A stretch of DNA of 64,000 nt from Castellaniella sp034675905. GTDB lineage: Bacteria > Pseudomonadota > Gammaproteobacteria > Burkholderiales > Burkholderiaceae_B. Positions 42,688 to 49,608 of the stretch are shown piece after piece. Within the stretch, counting starts at the first letter, position 1, and each line of letters starts with the position of its first letter. The position numbers were made by a program, and so were the translations under genes. The notes beneath the pieces are model-generated. The model did not search any database and was not told the origin of the DNA. It saw only the letters and a program-made list of their open reading frames with translations. The DNA lies in the NCBI RefSeq assembly GCF_034675905.1, contig NZ_JAUCCV010000009.1, forward strand, positions 186,001 to 250,000. The letters run 5' to 3'.

Positions 42688-43890
42688 ATGTTGACCGATA
42701 CCAAGCTTCGTAACCTCAAGCCGCAGGACCGGATGTACAAGCTGCCCGACCGTGACGGCCTGTATGTTGCCGTCACCAAGGCGGGGGCGATCTCCTTTCG
42801 CTATAACTACCTGATCAACGGGCGACAGGAGACGATGACCTTCGGCCAGTACGGCGTAGGGGGTATCACGTTGTCAGAGGCGCGAGAGCGCCTTGCAGAG
42901 GCCAAGCAGCTGTTGGCCGAAGGAAAGTCACCGGCACGAGAGAAAGCCCGCGAGAAAGCCCGTGACAAGGACGCAAAAACGTTTGACGCCTGGGCGGAGA
43001 AGTGGCTGCGGGGCTACCAAATGGCGGATTCCACCCGTGACATGCGTCGGGCAGTCTACAACCGCGAATTGAAGGCCAAGTTTGGAAAGCTGAAGCTGGC
43101 CGAAATCACCCACGAGGACTTGCGCATCCTGACAGATGCGATTGTGGCGCGTGGTGCACCAGCGACGGCTGTGCATACCCGCGAGGTGGTGCTGCAGGTG
43201 TATCGCTGGGCCATCGAGCGTGGGCAGAAGGTCAAGAACCCCGCAATGCTGGTGCGTCCGACCAGCATTGCCCAGTTTGAACCACGGGATCGGGCACTGA
43301 CATCGGACGAAATTAGCCTGATGTATCAGTACATGGAGCGGATCGGCACCACGCCGTCGATTCGAGCGGCGGCAAAGCTGTTGCTGCTGACCATGGTGCG
43401 GAAAAGTGAACTCACCAACGCAACTTGGGATGAAGTCAATTTCAACGAGGCGTTATGGACCGTCCCCAAAGAGCGGATGAAGCGCCGTAACCCTCATTTG
43501 GTGTTCCTGTCCCGACAAGCACTGGACATCTTCATTGCCTTGAAGACCTTTGCCGGAGGATCGGACTATGTCCTGCCATCACGGTATGACTCAGACCGGC
43601 CCATGAGCAGTGCGACGCTGAATCAGGTGCTGACGCTGACTTACCGGCTGGCCCAGAAAGAGGGCAGGTCGCTGGCCAAGTTTGGCCCGCATGATCTGCG
43701 GCGGACGGCCAGCACCTTGCTGCACGAGGCGGGATACAACAGCGACTGGATCGAGAAATGCCTAGCCCATGAGCAGCGGGGCGTGCGGGCCATCTACAAC
43801 AAGGCAGAATACCGGGAGCAGCGAACTGGCATGCTGCAGGACTGGGCGGACATGATCGACGAGTGGACAGGCCGCACTACGATGCCATAG
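42688..43890 (+). CDS. int: Tyrosine-type site-specific integrase (P4 family)
   Basis: 400 aa. N-terminal DUF4102-type arm-binding domain (MLTDTKLRNLKPQDRMYKLP ... GLYVAV), SAM-like core-binding domain (about 95-185) and catalytic domain with Arg in LLTMVRKSELTNATW, the HDLRRTAST box, LAHEQ and the Tyr nucleophile near YNKAEYREQ. It recombines the element into guaA, which lies immediately upstream as is usual for such integrases. The ATG at 42688 is preceded by AGGAAG. It overlaps the convergent alpA-like gene by 14 bp. Confidence 0.93.
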   Translation: MLTDTKLRNLKPQDRMYKLPDRDGLYVAVTKAGAISFRYNYLINGRQETMTFGQYGVGGITLSEARERLAEAKQLLAEGKSPAREKAREKARDKDAKTFDAWAEKWLRGYQMADSTRDMRRAVYNRELKAKFGKLKLAEITHEDLRILTDAIVARGAPATAVHTREVVLQVYRWAIERGQKVKNPAMLVRPTSIAQFEPRDRALTSDEISLMYQYMERIGTTPSIRAAAKLLLLTMVRKSELTNATWDEVNFNEALWTVPKERMKRRNPHLVFLSRQALDIFIALKTFAGGSDYVLPSRYDSDRPMSSATLNQVLTLTYRLAQKEGRSLAKFGPHDLRRTASTLLHEAGYNSDWIEKCLAHEQRGVRAIYNKAEYREQRTGMLQDWADMIDEWTGRTTMP

Positions 43891-44176
43891 GCGTTGCGCC
43901 GGGTCGCGTGGCCTGGGCGCCGCTGGTTCTGCGATGTTCGATCCAGTCTTCGACTTCGCTCAAATCCCAGGCGACGCTGCGGCTGGACAGGGCGATTCGT
44001 TGTGGAAATTCGCCCTTGCGTTCCAGGTTGTAGATGGTGCGGTCGCACAGCGGCACCATGGCCAGCAGGTGCTTGCGATTGATCAGTACGCGTCCAAGTG
44101 TAGAGGGCCGCTGGGCTGGCAGGCCGAGTGAGCTGTTCAGGCCGTCGTGCGGATTCGGACTTTGCATTGCCGTCAT
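43877..44176 (-). CDS. AlpA-like helix-turn-helix regulator / excisionase
   Basis: 99 aa. The MerR/AlpA-type helix-turn-helix is LINRKHLLAMVPLCDRTIYN followed by the wing GEFPQRIALSSRSVAWDLSE and EVEDWIEHRR. Such proteins activate integrase genes or act as excisionases in P4-like elements. It has a non-conserved 30-residue N-terminus; an alternative start is the internal ATG at codon 4. The 17-bp sequence GGCACTATCCGGCATTC lies 25 bp upstream on its strand and is repeated before repA, which suggests shared control. Confidence 0.82.
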   Translation of the reverse strand: MTAMQSPNPHDGLNSSLGLPAQRPSTLGRVLINRKHLLAMVPLCDRTIYNLERKGEFPQRIALSSRSVAWDLSEVEDWIEHRRTSGAQATRPGATPMAS

Positions 44177-44200
44177 TCCATGTGTTCTGCGATGGAGACA

Positions 44201-44217
44201 GAATGCCGGATAGTGCC
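44201..44217 (-). repeat. 17-bp repeat, copy upstream of alpA-like gene
   Basis: GAATGCCGGATAGTGCC on the plus strand is the exact inverse of 45395-45411. Similarity continues to about 28 bp with four mismatches. The pair brackets the 44242-45366 gene. Read from alpA and from repA, the two copies have the same orientation. Confidence 0.9.
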
Positions 44218-44241
44218 AGACGGTACAGCCTATTAAGTTTC

Positions 44242-45366
44242 CTATTTGGTTGTCATCCTCAAGGTATTGAGTCGGTATTCGTCTGGGATGGCTTGCAATG
44301 CCTTGGAAACTGCTTGTCGGCTGGTGTTCAGTGTGGCGGCGACCTGGGACTGGTTCAGGCCCTGAGCCAGTAGCGCGACAATCTCCTTCTTCCGGTCGGT
44401 CATACGCCAGTCCACCAATTTCCGGGCTTCGGCATGCAGGGGGCCATCCAGCGACTGCACAGCTTCGTTTGTCGTTTGTTCCTCGTGGTGCAGCTTTCGT
44501 TGAGCGACAAGCATTCTGATGAATTCGTCAACCAATGGGTTGCCGGATCGGGCGTAGGTGGCAGTATGTCCACCGATGCTTTGGCTATGCAGCCTTTTCA
44601 GTTCCGCACTGAACGCGCCTTCGCTGCGCTTGGCACGTTGGTAGGCCAGTCTCATAGCGGGTGATGTCGGACCCTTCGATTTGTGGCGACTGCAATATTT
44701 GGCGCTCAGTCGCGTGTTGTCAGGAAGACCGCGCAGTGCTTCGCTGCCCCGTGCATGAAAGTCGGCGGCTTCGGTGGGATGACCGCAGAATCGACAGACG
44801 GAACTCTGATGCCGGTTGGTCAAGCGCCGGTCTGGTCGCCGCTTGGGCAGTTTAAGGCTGCAGGCCTCGGCAAGATGGCGCAGTACGTCGATGGTCTCAA
44901 TGACGGCCTGGTCAGCCAAGGTTTGGCTGTGCTTGCTGGGGCTGGTGCGCTGCACGAAAAACAGAAATCGCTCCAGCCGATCCATGCGGTAGTGATGGGC
45001 GATTGTGGAAAGTGCGCTCCAGTCCTTGGGTCTGCTGCGCTGCGTGAACAGCTGTACGGCTTCTGCGTTTGAGCCTTGGACGATGTCCCCATCGTTGCCG
45101 GGGATGGTGCCGGGCTGCAAGGCGCTCAAGGTGTACTTGGTCCAGGCGAGTTCCATGATGTTGGTGGACAGGCTGCGTGGGTTGCGTTGCACCAGTTCCC
45201 GCCATGCCGGATCTATGTGCTCTCGGAATAGGCGGTAGATCGAGAATTTGCTTCCCTTCTCGGTGTAAGGCCCCCATTCCAACAAAAACGTATGAGTAGC
45301 GTCGGCGACAGCGGGGTCACAATGTGACTCGGTCAGGAGATGCCGTAAGACGGCAATGTCAACCAT
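44242..45366 (-). CDS. Unknown protein with zinc-finger-like and C-terminal HTH segments
   Basis: 374 aa from the ATG at 45366 (MVDIAVLRHLLTESHCDPAV); a GTG at 45399 would add 11 residues but lies in the flanking repeat. A Cys/His cluster at about 190-230 (CRFCGHPTEAADFHARG ... KYCSRH) suggests a zinc-binding site. The C-terminus has a helix-turn-helix (GLNQSQVAATLNTSRQAVSK) that recalls KorA/TrfB-type plasmid repressors. I do not recognise the family. The gene sits between alpA and repA, transcribed away from repA, and is bracketed by the 17-bp repeat, so it is a candidate regulator of both or the sole gene of a small insertion element. Confidence 0.6.
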   Translation of the reverse strand: MVDIAVLRHLLTESHCDPAVADATHTFLLEWGPYTEKGSKFSIYRLFREHIDPAWRELVQRNPRSLSTNIMELAWTKYTLSALQPGTIPGNDGDIVQGSNAEAVQLFTQRSRPKDWSALSTIAHHYRMDRLERFLFFVQRTSPSKHSQTLADQAVIETIDVLRHLAEACSLKLPKRRPDRRLTNRHQSSVCRFCGHPTEAADFHARGSEALRGLPDNTRLSAKYCSRHKSKGPTSPAMRLAYQRAKRSEGAFSAELKRLHSQSIGGHTATYARSGNPLVDEFIRMLVAQRKLHHEEQTTNEAVQSLDGPLHAEARKLVDWRMTDRKKEIVALLAQGLNQSQVAATLNTSRQAVSKALQAIPDEYRLNTLRMTTK

Positions 45367-45394
45367 AGAAGATACTTTGTAGACTGCATTGTCA

Positions 45395-45411
45395 GGCACT
45401 ATCCGGCATTC
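45395..45411 (+). repeat. 17-bp repeat, copy upstream of repA
   Basis: GGCACTATCCGGCATTC, 33 bp before the repA ATG and at the 5' edge of the zinc-finger/HTH gene. Perfect inverse of 44201-44217. Confidence 0.9.
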
Positions 45412-45443
45412 TCGGTGCTGTTGTCAAGCACCTGAGCCGGTTA

Positions 45444-46316
45444 ATGTCCGACGCCGATAGCGCCCTGATTGAACGATCTATAGAAATCGCCAGCATTCCC
45501 CCGGCTGGCGACGATATGGCGTTCACGCATGCGATTCTCTGTCAGGTTGGCTTGCCTCGGGCAAAGGTGCAAGGCCATGAGTTCATGCGCCGGTCAGGCG
45601 CGGCCTGGGTTAGCGTGCAGGCGGGATGGTTGGACGAGGGCAGGGGGCCGGTGCAGCAGTTGGTTCCGTACGGGGCGATGCCGCGTTTGGCGTTGGCATG
45701 GATTTCGACCTATGCCGTACGGCACGGGACACGGGAGATTCCGATTGGCGATAGCGCGTCTGCATTTCTGCGTTCAATGGGCACGGATATGGGCGGTCGC
45801 CGCTATCGGACATTGCGCGCGCAAATGCACGCCTTGGCAGCCTGCCGCTTGCAACTGGGCTTCAAGGGCCGAACCTTCAACGACCAGCCCGTGGAACAGT
45901 TTGATGCCTGGATCGCTGACCGGGACAGCACACAGCGATCGCTGTGGCCGGGTTTGATGGTTCTGTCAGAGTCGTACTACCGGGAGTTGCGGGAAAGCGC
46001 GGTGCCACTCGACAACAGGGCATTACAGGCCCTCAGAGGCTCCGCATTAGCTTTGGACGTCTACGCATGGCTCGCCCATCGTTTGCATCGTCTGGAGGGT
46101 CATAGGGCCCTCCTGCACTGGAAACCGCTGCGAGAACAGTTCGCCCAGGAATACACCGGGAAGACGGCCGCAACCGATTTCAAGAAAAGTTTCCTGGCGG
46201 CGCTGCAGAAGGTGTTGGTGGTGTACCCCCAGGCCGAAGTGCGTGTCGTGCGCGGTGGCGTACAGCTGGCTCCTTCGCCCGCTCCGGTGTCGCGTCGCTG
46301 CTTTCCGGTCGGATAG
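45444..46316 (+). CDS. repA: Plasmid-type replication initiator RepA
   Basis: 290 aa, resembling the RepA_C family of plasmid initiators: an N-terminal 'DDMAFTHAILCQVGLPRAKV' region, 'PRLALAWISTYAVRHGTREI', 'GGRRYRTLRAQMHALAACRL', and the C-terminal 'LALDVYAWLAHRLHRLEG' with 'ALLHWKPLREQFAQEYTG'. It would bind the iterons found 100 bp downstream (46418-46502) and load the host helicase. The presence of repA inside an integrated element indicates that the excised form may replicate, at least briefly. Divergent from the zinc-finger/HTH gene. Confidence 0.82.
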   Translation: MSDADSALIERSIEIASIPPAGDDMAFTHAILCQVGLPRAKVQGHEFMRRSGAAWVSVQAGWLDEGRGPVQQLVPYGAMPRLALAWISTYAVRHGTREIPIGDSASAFLRSMGTDMGGRRYRTLRAQMHALAACRLQLGFKGRTFNDQPVEQFDAWIADRDSTQRSLWPGLMVLSESYYRELRESAVPLDNRALQALRGSALALDVYAWLAHRLHRLEGHRALLHWKPLREQFAQEYTGKTAATDFKKSFLAALQKVLVVYPQAEVRVVRGGVQLAPSPAPVSRRCFPVG

Positions 46317-46417
46317 CCGTCCGGCTACCGGAGTGCCAAAGATAGCCCTGTGCTTGTCCCCTGGCCGAGGATGCTGATTCGGGTGTGGGCATGTCTGTGG
46401 ATTGGCCAAGTTATCCC

Positions 46418-46502
46418 CGTGCAATCGCCCCTACCCCTTTCGTGCGATCACCCCTACCTTTTCGTGCAATCACCCCTACTTTTTTCGTGCAATCGCCCCT
46501 AC
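46418..46502 (+). repeat. Four iterons of a plasmid-type origin
   Basis: Direct repeats of CGTGCAATCRCCCCTAC at 46418-46434, 46441-46457, 46463-46479 and 46486-46502. Start-to-start spacing is 22-23 bp (two helical turns). Copy 2 has one change (CGTGCGATC). This is the classic layout of RepA binding sites. Confidence 0.9.
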
Positions 46503-46579
46503 CCTAAAACCGATACCTTTACCTGTAATTCTTACCTATACCTTTTTACTGGTAAGAAGAGCACGAAAAATGTGGATAA
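46503..46579 (+). other. AT-rich unwinding region and DnaA box (putative oriV)
   Basis: An AT-rich stretch with repeated TTACC/TACCTTT motifs follows the iterons and ends with a perfect DnaA box TGTGGATAA at 46571-46579. A near box (TTATCCCCG) precedes iteron 1 at 46411-46419. Together with repA this forms a complete replication origin. The next 270 bp (to 46851) hold no supported gene. Confidence 0.75.
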
Positions 46580-46782
46580 CTGCCCTGCAGCAGTGCTGAG
46601 GGGAGGGCGTTTCGTAGGCCTGGAAGGCAGGATGAGCACCAAAAGAAGAAGCACGGCGTTCGTCGCTCGTGAAAGCGGGTGTGTAAAGTACGGCTGCAGG
46701 TGCGTCTGGGACGCTGCGCAAGGCTCGAAATAGCTGCGGCGGCGCCGATATGGGGTAAATTCCCCCGGATTCGTCTCAGCGT

Positions 46783-46794
46783 CCGTACATTACC
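46783..46794 (+). repeat. CCGTACATTACC motif, first copy
   Basis: Identical to 47273-47284 upstream of the TraJ-like gene; the core GTACATTAC is also present inverted at 47242-47250. It may be an operator for a plasmid regulator. Confidence 0.6.
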
Positions 46795-46851
46795 CACCGG
46801 GCAGTGACGCTTTCATTTTGTTTGTTTTCGGGCGTGTACCTGGGGCCGGTC

Positions 46852-47061
46852 TTAGCGTTCCGATTTGTCGGCAGAGGCATCATCCTTCGACAGGTGGCTT
46901 GTCAGGGATCGCCACCGAGCGCGTGCCCGTTCTGCGTCTTGTCGCGCTGCGGCCATCACCGACGGGTCGCCGTCTTCCTCTGCAGCCGCCAGATAGGCTG
47001 CAATATCGGCTTCGGTTGCAAGGTAGTCCACTGTGTCGTATCCGCTGAAGGTGATCGTCAT
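46852..47061 (-). CDS. Small protein resembling the N-terminus of an addiction-module antidote
   Basis: 69 aa. The segment 'DTVDYLATEADIAAYLAAAE' followed by EDGDPSVMAAARQDAERAR matches the N-terminal pattern of HigA-like 'addiction module antidote' proteins, which continue into an Xre helix-turn-helix. Here the HTH is absent and the protein ends in a charged tail (SKDDASADKSER). No partner toxin is next to it. It could be a truncated antitoxin or an independent small protein. Assignment is by pattern memory only. Confidence 0.45.
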   Translation of the reverse strand: MTITFSGYDTVDYLATEADIAAYLAAAEEDGDPSVMAAARQDAERARARWRSLTSHLSKDDASADKSER

Positions 47062-47077
47062 ATCTGGCCCCCGCTAG

Positions 47078-47107
47078 GCAATTTTGCGCAATTCTGCGCA
47101 AATGTAG
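47078..47107 (+). repeat. Three phased 10-bp repeats (GCAATTNNGC type)
   Basis: Tandem units GCAATTTTGC, GCAATTCTGC and GCAAATGTAG. They precede the 69-aa gene start on the minus strand and are related to the second cluster at 47139-47188. Confidence 0.7.
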
Positions 47108-47138
47108 GTGATTATTTTGGTGCTTTTGATTGTTTTGT

Positions 47139-47188
47139 GCAATTCAACGCAATTCAAGGAAATTTAGCGCAACTTAGGGCAATTTTTC
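47139..47188 (+). repeat. Five phased 10-bp repeats (GCAATTNNGC type)
   Basis: Tandem units GCAATTCAAC, GCAATTCAAG, GAAATTTAGC, GCAACTTAGG and GCAATTTTTC. The period equals about one helical turn, with short A/T tracts in phase, so the DNA may be bent or may bind a protein array (centromere- or oriT-like). Confidence 0.7.
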
Positions 47189-47241
47189 CCGATGCCCATA
47201 GCGATTATCGTTAAGTTGCACCATACTGGATGGCAAGATGT

Positions 47242-47282
47242 GTAATGTACCGGTACACGCTGCGCATGAGCCCGTACATTAC
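47242..47282 (+). promoter_or_regulatory. Inverted repeat GTAATGTAC / GTACATTAC before traJ-like gene
   Basis: GTAATGTAC (47242-47250) and GTACATTAC (47274-47282) form 9-bp perfect arms 23 bp apart, about 80 bp upstream of the TraJ-like ATG. Either an operator or the inverted repeat of an oriT. A third arm copy lies at 46785-46793. Confidence 0.5.
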
Positions 47283-47360
47283 CGCCTCTTACTCGCCTGT
47301 GGCTCGACGGAATCTTGCTCTGCAAGGCACACTGTCGCCGCCGCGACCAGGATCAGAAGC

Positions 47361-47732
47361 ATGGCAAAACAAGAAACAGGTACGAAGGAAAAAAGGGCGG
47401 GGCGACCCCGCCGAGAACGGATAGAAGTGTGGGCCACAGGGGAGGAAAAAGCGGCGATCACCGAGTCAGCAGAGGCAGTGGGCATGACCGCGTCAGCCTA
47501 CCTTCGGGCGCTGGCCCTGAACACACCGATCCGATCCAAGGCCGACTATCAGGCGATTGCCGACCTTGTAAAAGTGACTGGTGATCTGGGCCGGGTGGCG
47601 GGTTTGTTGAGGCTCTGGCTTGCTGAAAAGCGCGGACAGGGGGCACACCCGTCTGATGTCGAAGCGATGATGCTGGGCTTCCGTAAGCTGCAGCGTGAGG
47701 TGAGGCAGGCGACCGCTCTAGTGATGAAGTGA
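47361..47732 (+). CDS. traJ: TraJ/MobC-like relaxosome protein
   Basis: 123 aa from the ATG at 47361. It shares the IncP TraJ layout: basic N-terminus (KEKRAGRPRRERIEVW), ribbon-helix-helix part 'EEKAAITESAEAVGMTASAY', and the conserved 'VTGDLGRVAGLLRLWL' with C-terminal helix. TraJ binds oriT and helps the relaxase start transfer. No relaxase gene follows, so the element could only be mobilised in trans. Longer in-frame starts upstream run through the inverted repeats and are not believed. Confidence 0.72.
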   Translation: MAKQETGTKEKRAGRPRRERIEVWATGEEKAAITESAEAVGMTASAYLRALALNTPIRSKADYQAIADLVKVTGDLGRVAGLLRLWLAEKRGQGAHPSDVEAMMLGFRKLQREVRQATALVMK

Positions 47733-47776
47733 AGATGCTCGGCGGTTGATTTGAAATATGTTCTTGGCTCAGAAAA

Positions 47777-47799
47777 TTGTACGGTATAATAGCGTACAA
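47777..47799 (+). promoter_or_regulatory. Toxin-antitoxin promoter with operator over the -10 box
   Basis: TTGTACG (47777-47783) and CGTACAA (47793-47799) form a perfect inverted repeat that encloses TATAAT (47785-47790). The antitoxin ATG follows at 47814. This fits autorepression by the DUF1778 antitoxin or its complex with the toxin. Confidence 0.75.
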
Positions 47800-47813
47800 A
47801 TCGGAGATGAATT

Positions 47814-48086
47814 ATGACTACTGCCGCTGCCCGTCTAGACCTGCGCCTTGAGCCGCGTGACAAAGACCGTATCACCAAGGCCGCCGCCTTGCGCGGCCTA
47901 CCTGTGTCGTCGTTCGTTCGCGATGCTGTCTTGCGCGAAGCCGATGCCGCCATTGCAGCCGATACAGTCGTCACTTTGTCCGCTGCGGAGTCACGTCGCT
48001 TCCTGGCAGCGCTGGATACCCCATTTCAGCCCAATGCTCGCCTGAAGGCAGCAATGGATGCTGCCGCCTCTGTGGCACAGCGTTGA
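47814..48086 (+). CDS. tacA: DUF1778-type antitoxin (TacA-like)
   Basis: 90 aa. N-terminal ribbon-helix-helix (RLDLRLEPRDKDRITKAAAL, RGLPVSSFVRDAVLREAD) binds DNA; the C-terminal region with 'TVVTLSAAESRRFLAALDTP' and 'FQPNARLKAAM' neutralises the toxin. The start follows GGAG at a good distance and lies 14 bp after the palindromic operator. It is 3 bp from the GNAT toxin gene, the standard order for TacAT modules. It may stabilise the integrated or excised element. Confidence 0.88.
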   Translation: MTTAAARLDLRLEPRDKDRITKAAALRGLPVSSFVRDAVLREADAAIAADTVVTLSAAESRRFLAALDTPFQPNARLKAAMDAAASVAQR

Positions 48087-48089
48087 TCC

Positions 48090-48572
48090 ATGTCGCTGGC
48101 CTTTGTTGTCCTGGATGGGCATCGGCATGACCGCGCCGGGTTTTCCTGTGGTGTCGCAGCCCTGGATGACTACCTACGCCGTCGGGCCGGACAGCATCAG
48201 CGCGACGGTATCGCTACCACGCATGTCCTGGTAGACGACACTGATCCTACACGCATTCTTGGCTATTGCTCTCTGTCAGCGGCACAACTCTACCTGCACG
48301 AGATGCTTGAGCAAGATCGCAGGCGACTACCGGCATATCCCGTGCCCGCCATACGGGTAGGGCGCTTGGCCGTGTCCCAGGAGCTGCAGGGCAAAGGGTA
48401 TGGTCAACTGCTATTGGGCCATGCAGTGAATCTTACTGTGGCTGTGCGGCAAACCATAGGTGTGCGGGTGTTGATCGTGGATGCAAAGGATGCAAAGGTA
48501 GCCGCGTTTTACGAGAGTTTTGGCTTTCGGCGCACGGTCAGTGCTGCGCTGACGCTCTATTTGCCGATATAG
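48090..48572 (+). CDS. tacT: GNAT-family acetyltransferase toxin (TacT-like)
   Basis: 160 aa. Acetyl-CoA-binding motif A is 'VGRLAVSQELQGKGYGQLLL' (QGKGYG); a Tyr near the C-terminus in KVAAFYESFGF fits the TacT catalytic residue. 'RAGFSCGVAALDDYLRRRAG' is the usual N-terminal signature. TacT toxins block translation by acetylating the amino group of charged tRNAs. Paired with the DUF1778 antitoxin upstream. Confidence 0.88.
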   Translation: MSLAFVVLDGHRHDRAGFSCGVAALDDYLRRRAGQHQRDGIATTHVLVDDTDPTRILGYCSLSAAQLYLHEMLEQDRRRLPAYPVPAIRVGRLAVSQELQGKGYGQLLLGHAVNLTVAVRQTIGVRVLIVDAKDAKVAAFYESFGFRRTVSAALTLYLPI

Positions 48573-48743
48573 GGCTGACGCTGTCATGCAGGTACCTATC
48601 GTGTGCCGTCATTTAAACACGGAGAACGCTGAGCTCGGAAGGATAAAATGAGGACAACGTCAGCGCGGTATCGTGTGCCGCAATGTTCAAGATGAAACGG
48701 CTGCTGCGCGTGGCTGCCCGAAAGGGCTCTGCCGAACAGTAAG

Positions 48744-49166
48744 TCAAGAGACCCTGCGAGCAACTATAGAAACGCCTTCCGTGTAGCTATAGCCGTAGCC
48801 AAACCCATAGCTTGCCCCACCACTAACCTTCTCCGTATCTCCTAGAGCTCGTTGTGAACTCGAAATGCCCTGCGCTTGATATTTATAGGCATATTTTCCG
48901 GAGATTATTGGGAGTATGGAAACGACTTCGTAGCCTTCCCGGTTCAGAGAATCTATCGCTGTCGAAAGGTCCTCGGAAAGCTTTTCCCCGTCGATTTCGC
49001 AGTCTGACCACCCTGTTTGCTCCCATCGTGACTCCTTGGAGAGGACGTCCTTCTCTTTGCCAAAAAAACCCTTTTTCTTCTCTCCGGTGGGTACCTTAAT
49101 TGTTACATTTTTCCCCACGGGCTTGAAGGGTGCTTTGATATAGACGATTTTGTTGGAGGGCAGCAT
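48744..49166 (-). CDS. Hypothetical protein with Gly/Tyr-rich tail
   Basis: 140 aa, not recognised. It has a central 'LSTAIDSLNREGYEVVSILP' helix-strand resembling small DUF4177-like folds and a tail 'GGASYGFGYGYSYTEGVSIV'. No signal peptide or membrane helix. Base composition is more AT-rich than that of the integrase end of the element. It lies near the right end, convergent with the TA operon, separated by 170 bp without gene signals. Confidence 0.5.
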   Translation of the reverse strand: MLPSNKIVYIKAPFKPVGKNVTIKVPTGEKKKGFFGKEKDVLSKESRWEQTGWSDCEIDGEKLSEDLSTAIDSLNREGYEVVSILPIISGKYAYKYQAQGISSSQRALGDTEKVSGGASYGFGYGYSYTEGVSIVARRVS

Positions 49167-49286
49167 TACAATCTATTCCTGCGGAATTCAGCAAATTTCT
49201 CTTCGATGGTCCATAAAGGCATCTTATCAGATAGCTTTTGATCAAGCTGATATCGTCCATCGGCACCTACACAACGAGGCAGGCCT

Positions 49287-49478
49287 ATGAAGCCCCAATA
49301 TGATGAAGACACGCGCAAGGCGCTGGAAAGCCTGCGCAGCTCCGTGGCCAAGGCACTGGATCGCAAGCGGCGCTTGGGCCAGTACGCCGTGGTGTGGAAG
49401 GATGGCAAATCAGTCTACATCGGGCCGAATCCGCCCGATTCAAAAGAGCCGACCCGCAGCGCCACCGAGCGGCGTTAA
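49287..49478 (+). CDS. Small conserved mobile-element protein, unknown function
   Basis: 63 aa, starting MKPQYDEDTRKALESLRSSV and containing 'ALDRKRRLGQYAVVWKDGKS'. The 'KRRLGQYAVVW' motif is, as I remember it, recurrent in small proteins of integrative elements and plasmids of beta- and gammaproteobacteria. Function is unknown. It is the last gene before the right attachment site. Confidence 0.55.
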   Translation: MKPQYDEDTRKALESLRSSVAKALDRKRRLGQYAVVWKDGKSVYIGPNPPDSKEPTRSATERR

Positions 49479-49487
49479 ACGGATGTT

Positions 49488-49511
49488 CTGGCAGCGTCTG
49501 GCATTGTCGGG
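49488..49511 (+). repeat. Direct repeat near right end of element (copy 2)
   Basis: Matches 42463-42486 at 22 of 24 positions, sharing GTCTGGCATTGTCGGG. Confidence 0.8.
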
Positions 49512-49608
49512 CACGATCAGGCGTTATGCTGAACATGGTATTTTCAATGGTGCTGTCGCTACATTGATTGAAAATTTCTATTTAAATCAATGAAGTATGT
49601 TGCTCATT

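Noticed and set aside
45389..45411. Sigma-54 promoter in the 17-bp repeat (GGCAC...GGCAT)
   Set aside because: The GG-to-GC spacing is one base too short and the -12 element is poor; no sigma-54 activator is nearby.
46441..46733. Open frames over the iteron region (46350-46733, 46402-46599)
   Set aside because: They translate the iterons and AT-rich DNA into low-complexity sequence; no start site signals.
47345..47360. IncP-type nic site (ATCCTG) before the TraJ-like gene
   Set aside because: The minus strand reads TGATCCTGGTC; the flanking bases do not fit the YATCCTGY consensus and no relaxase is present.
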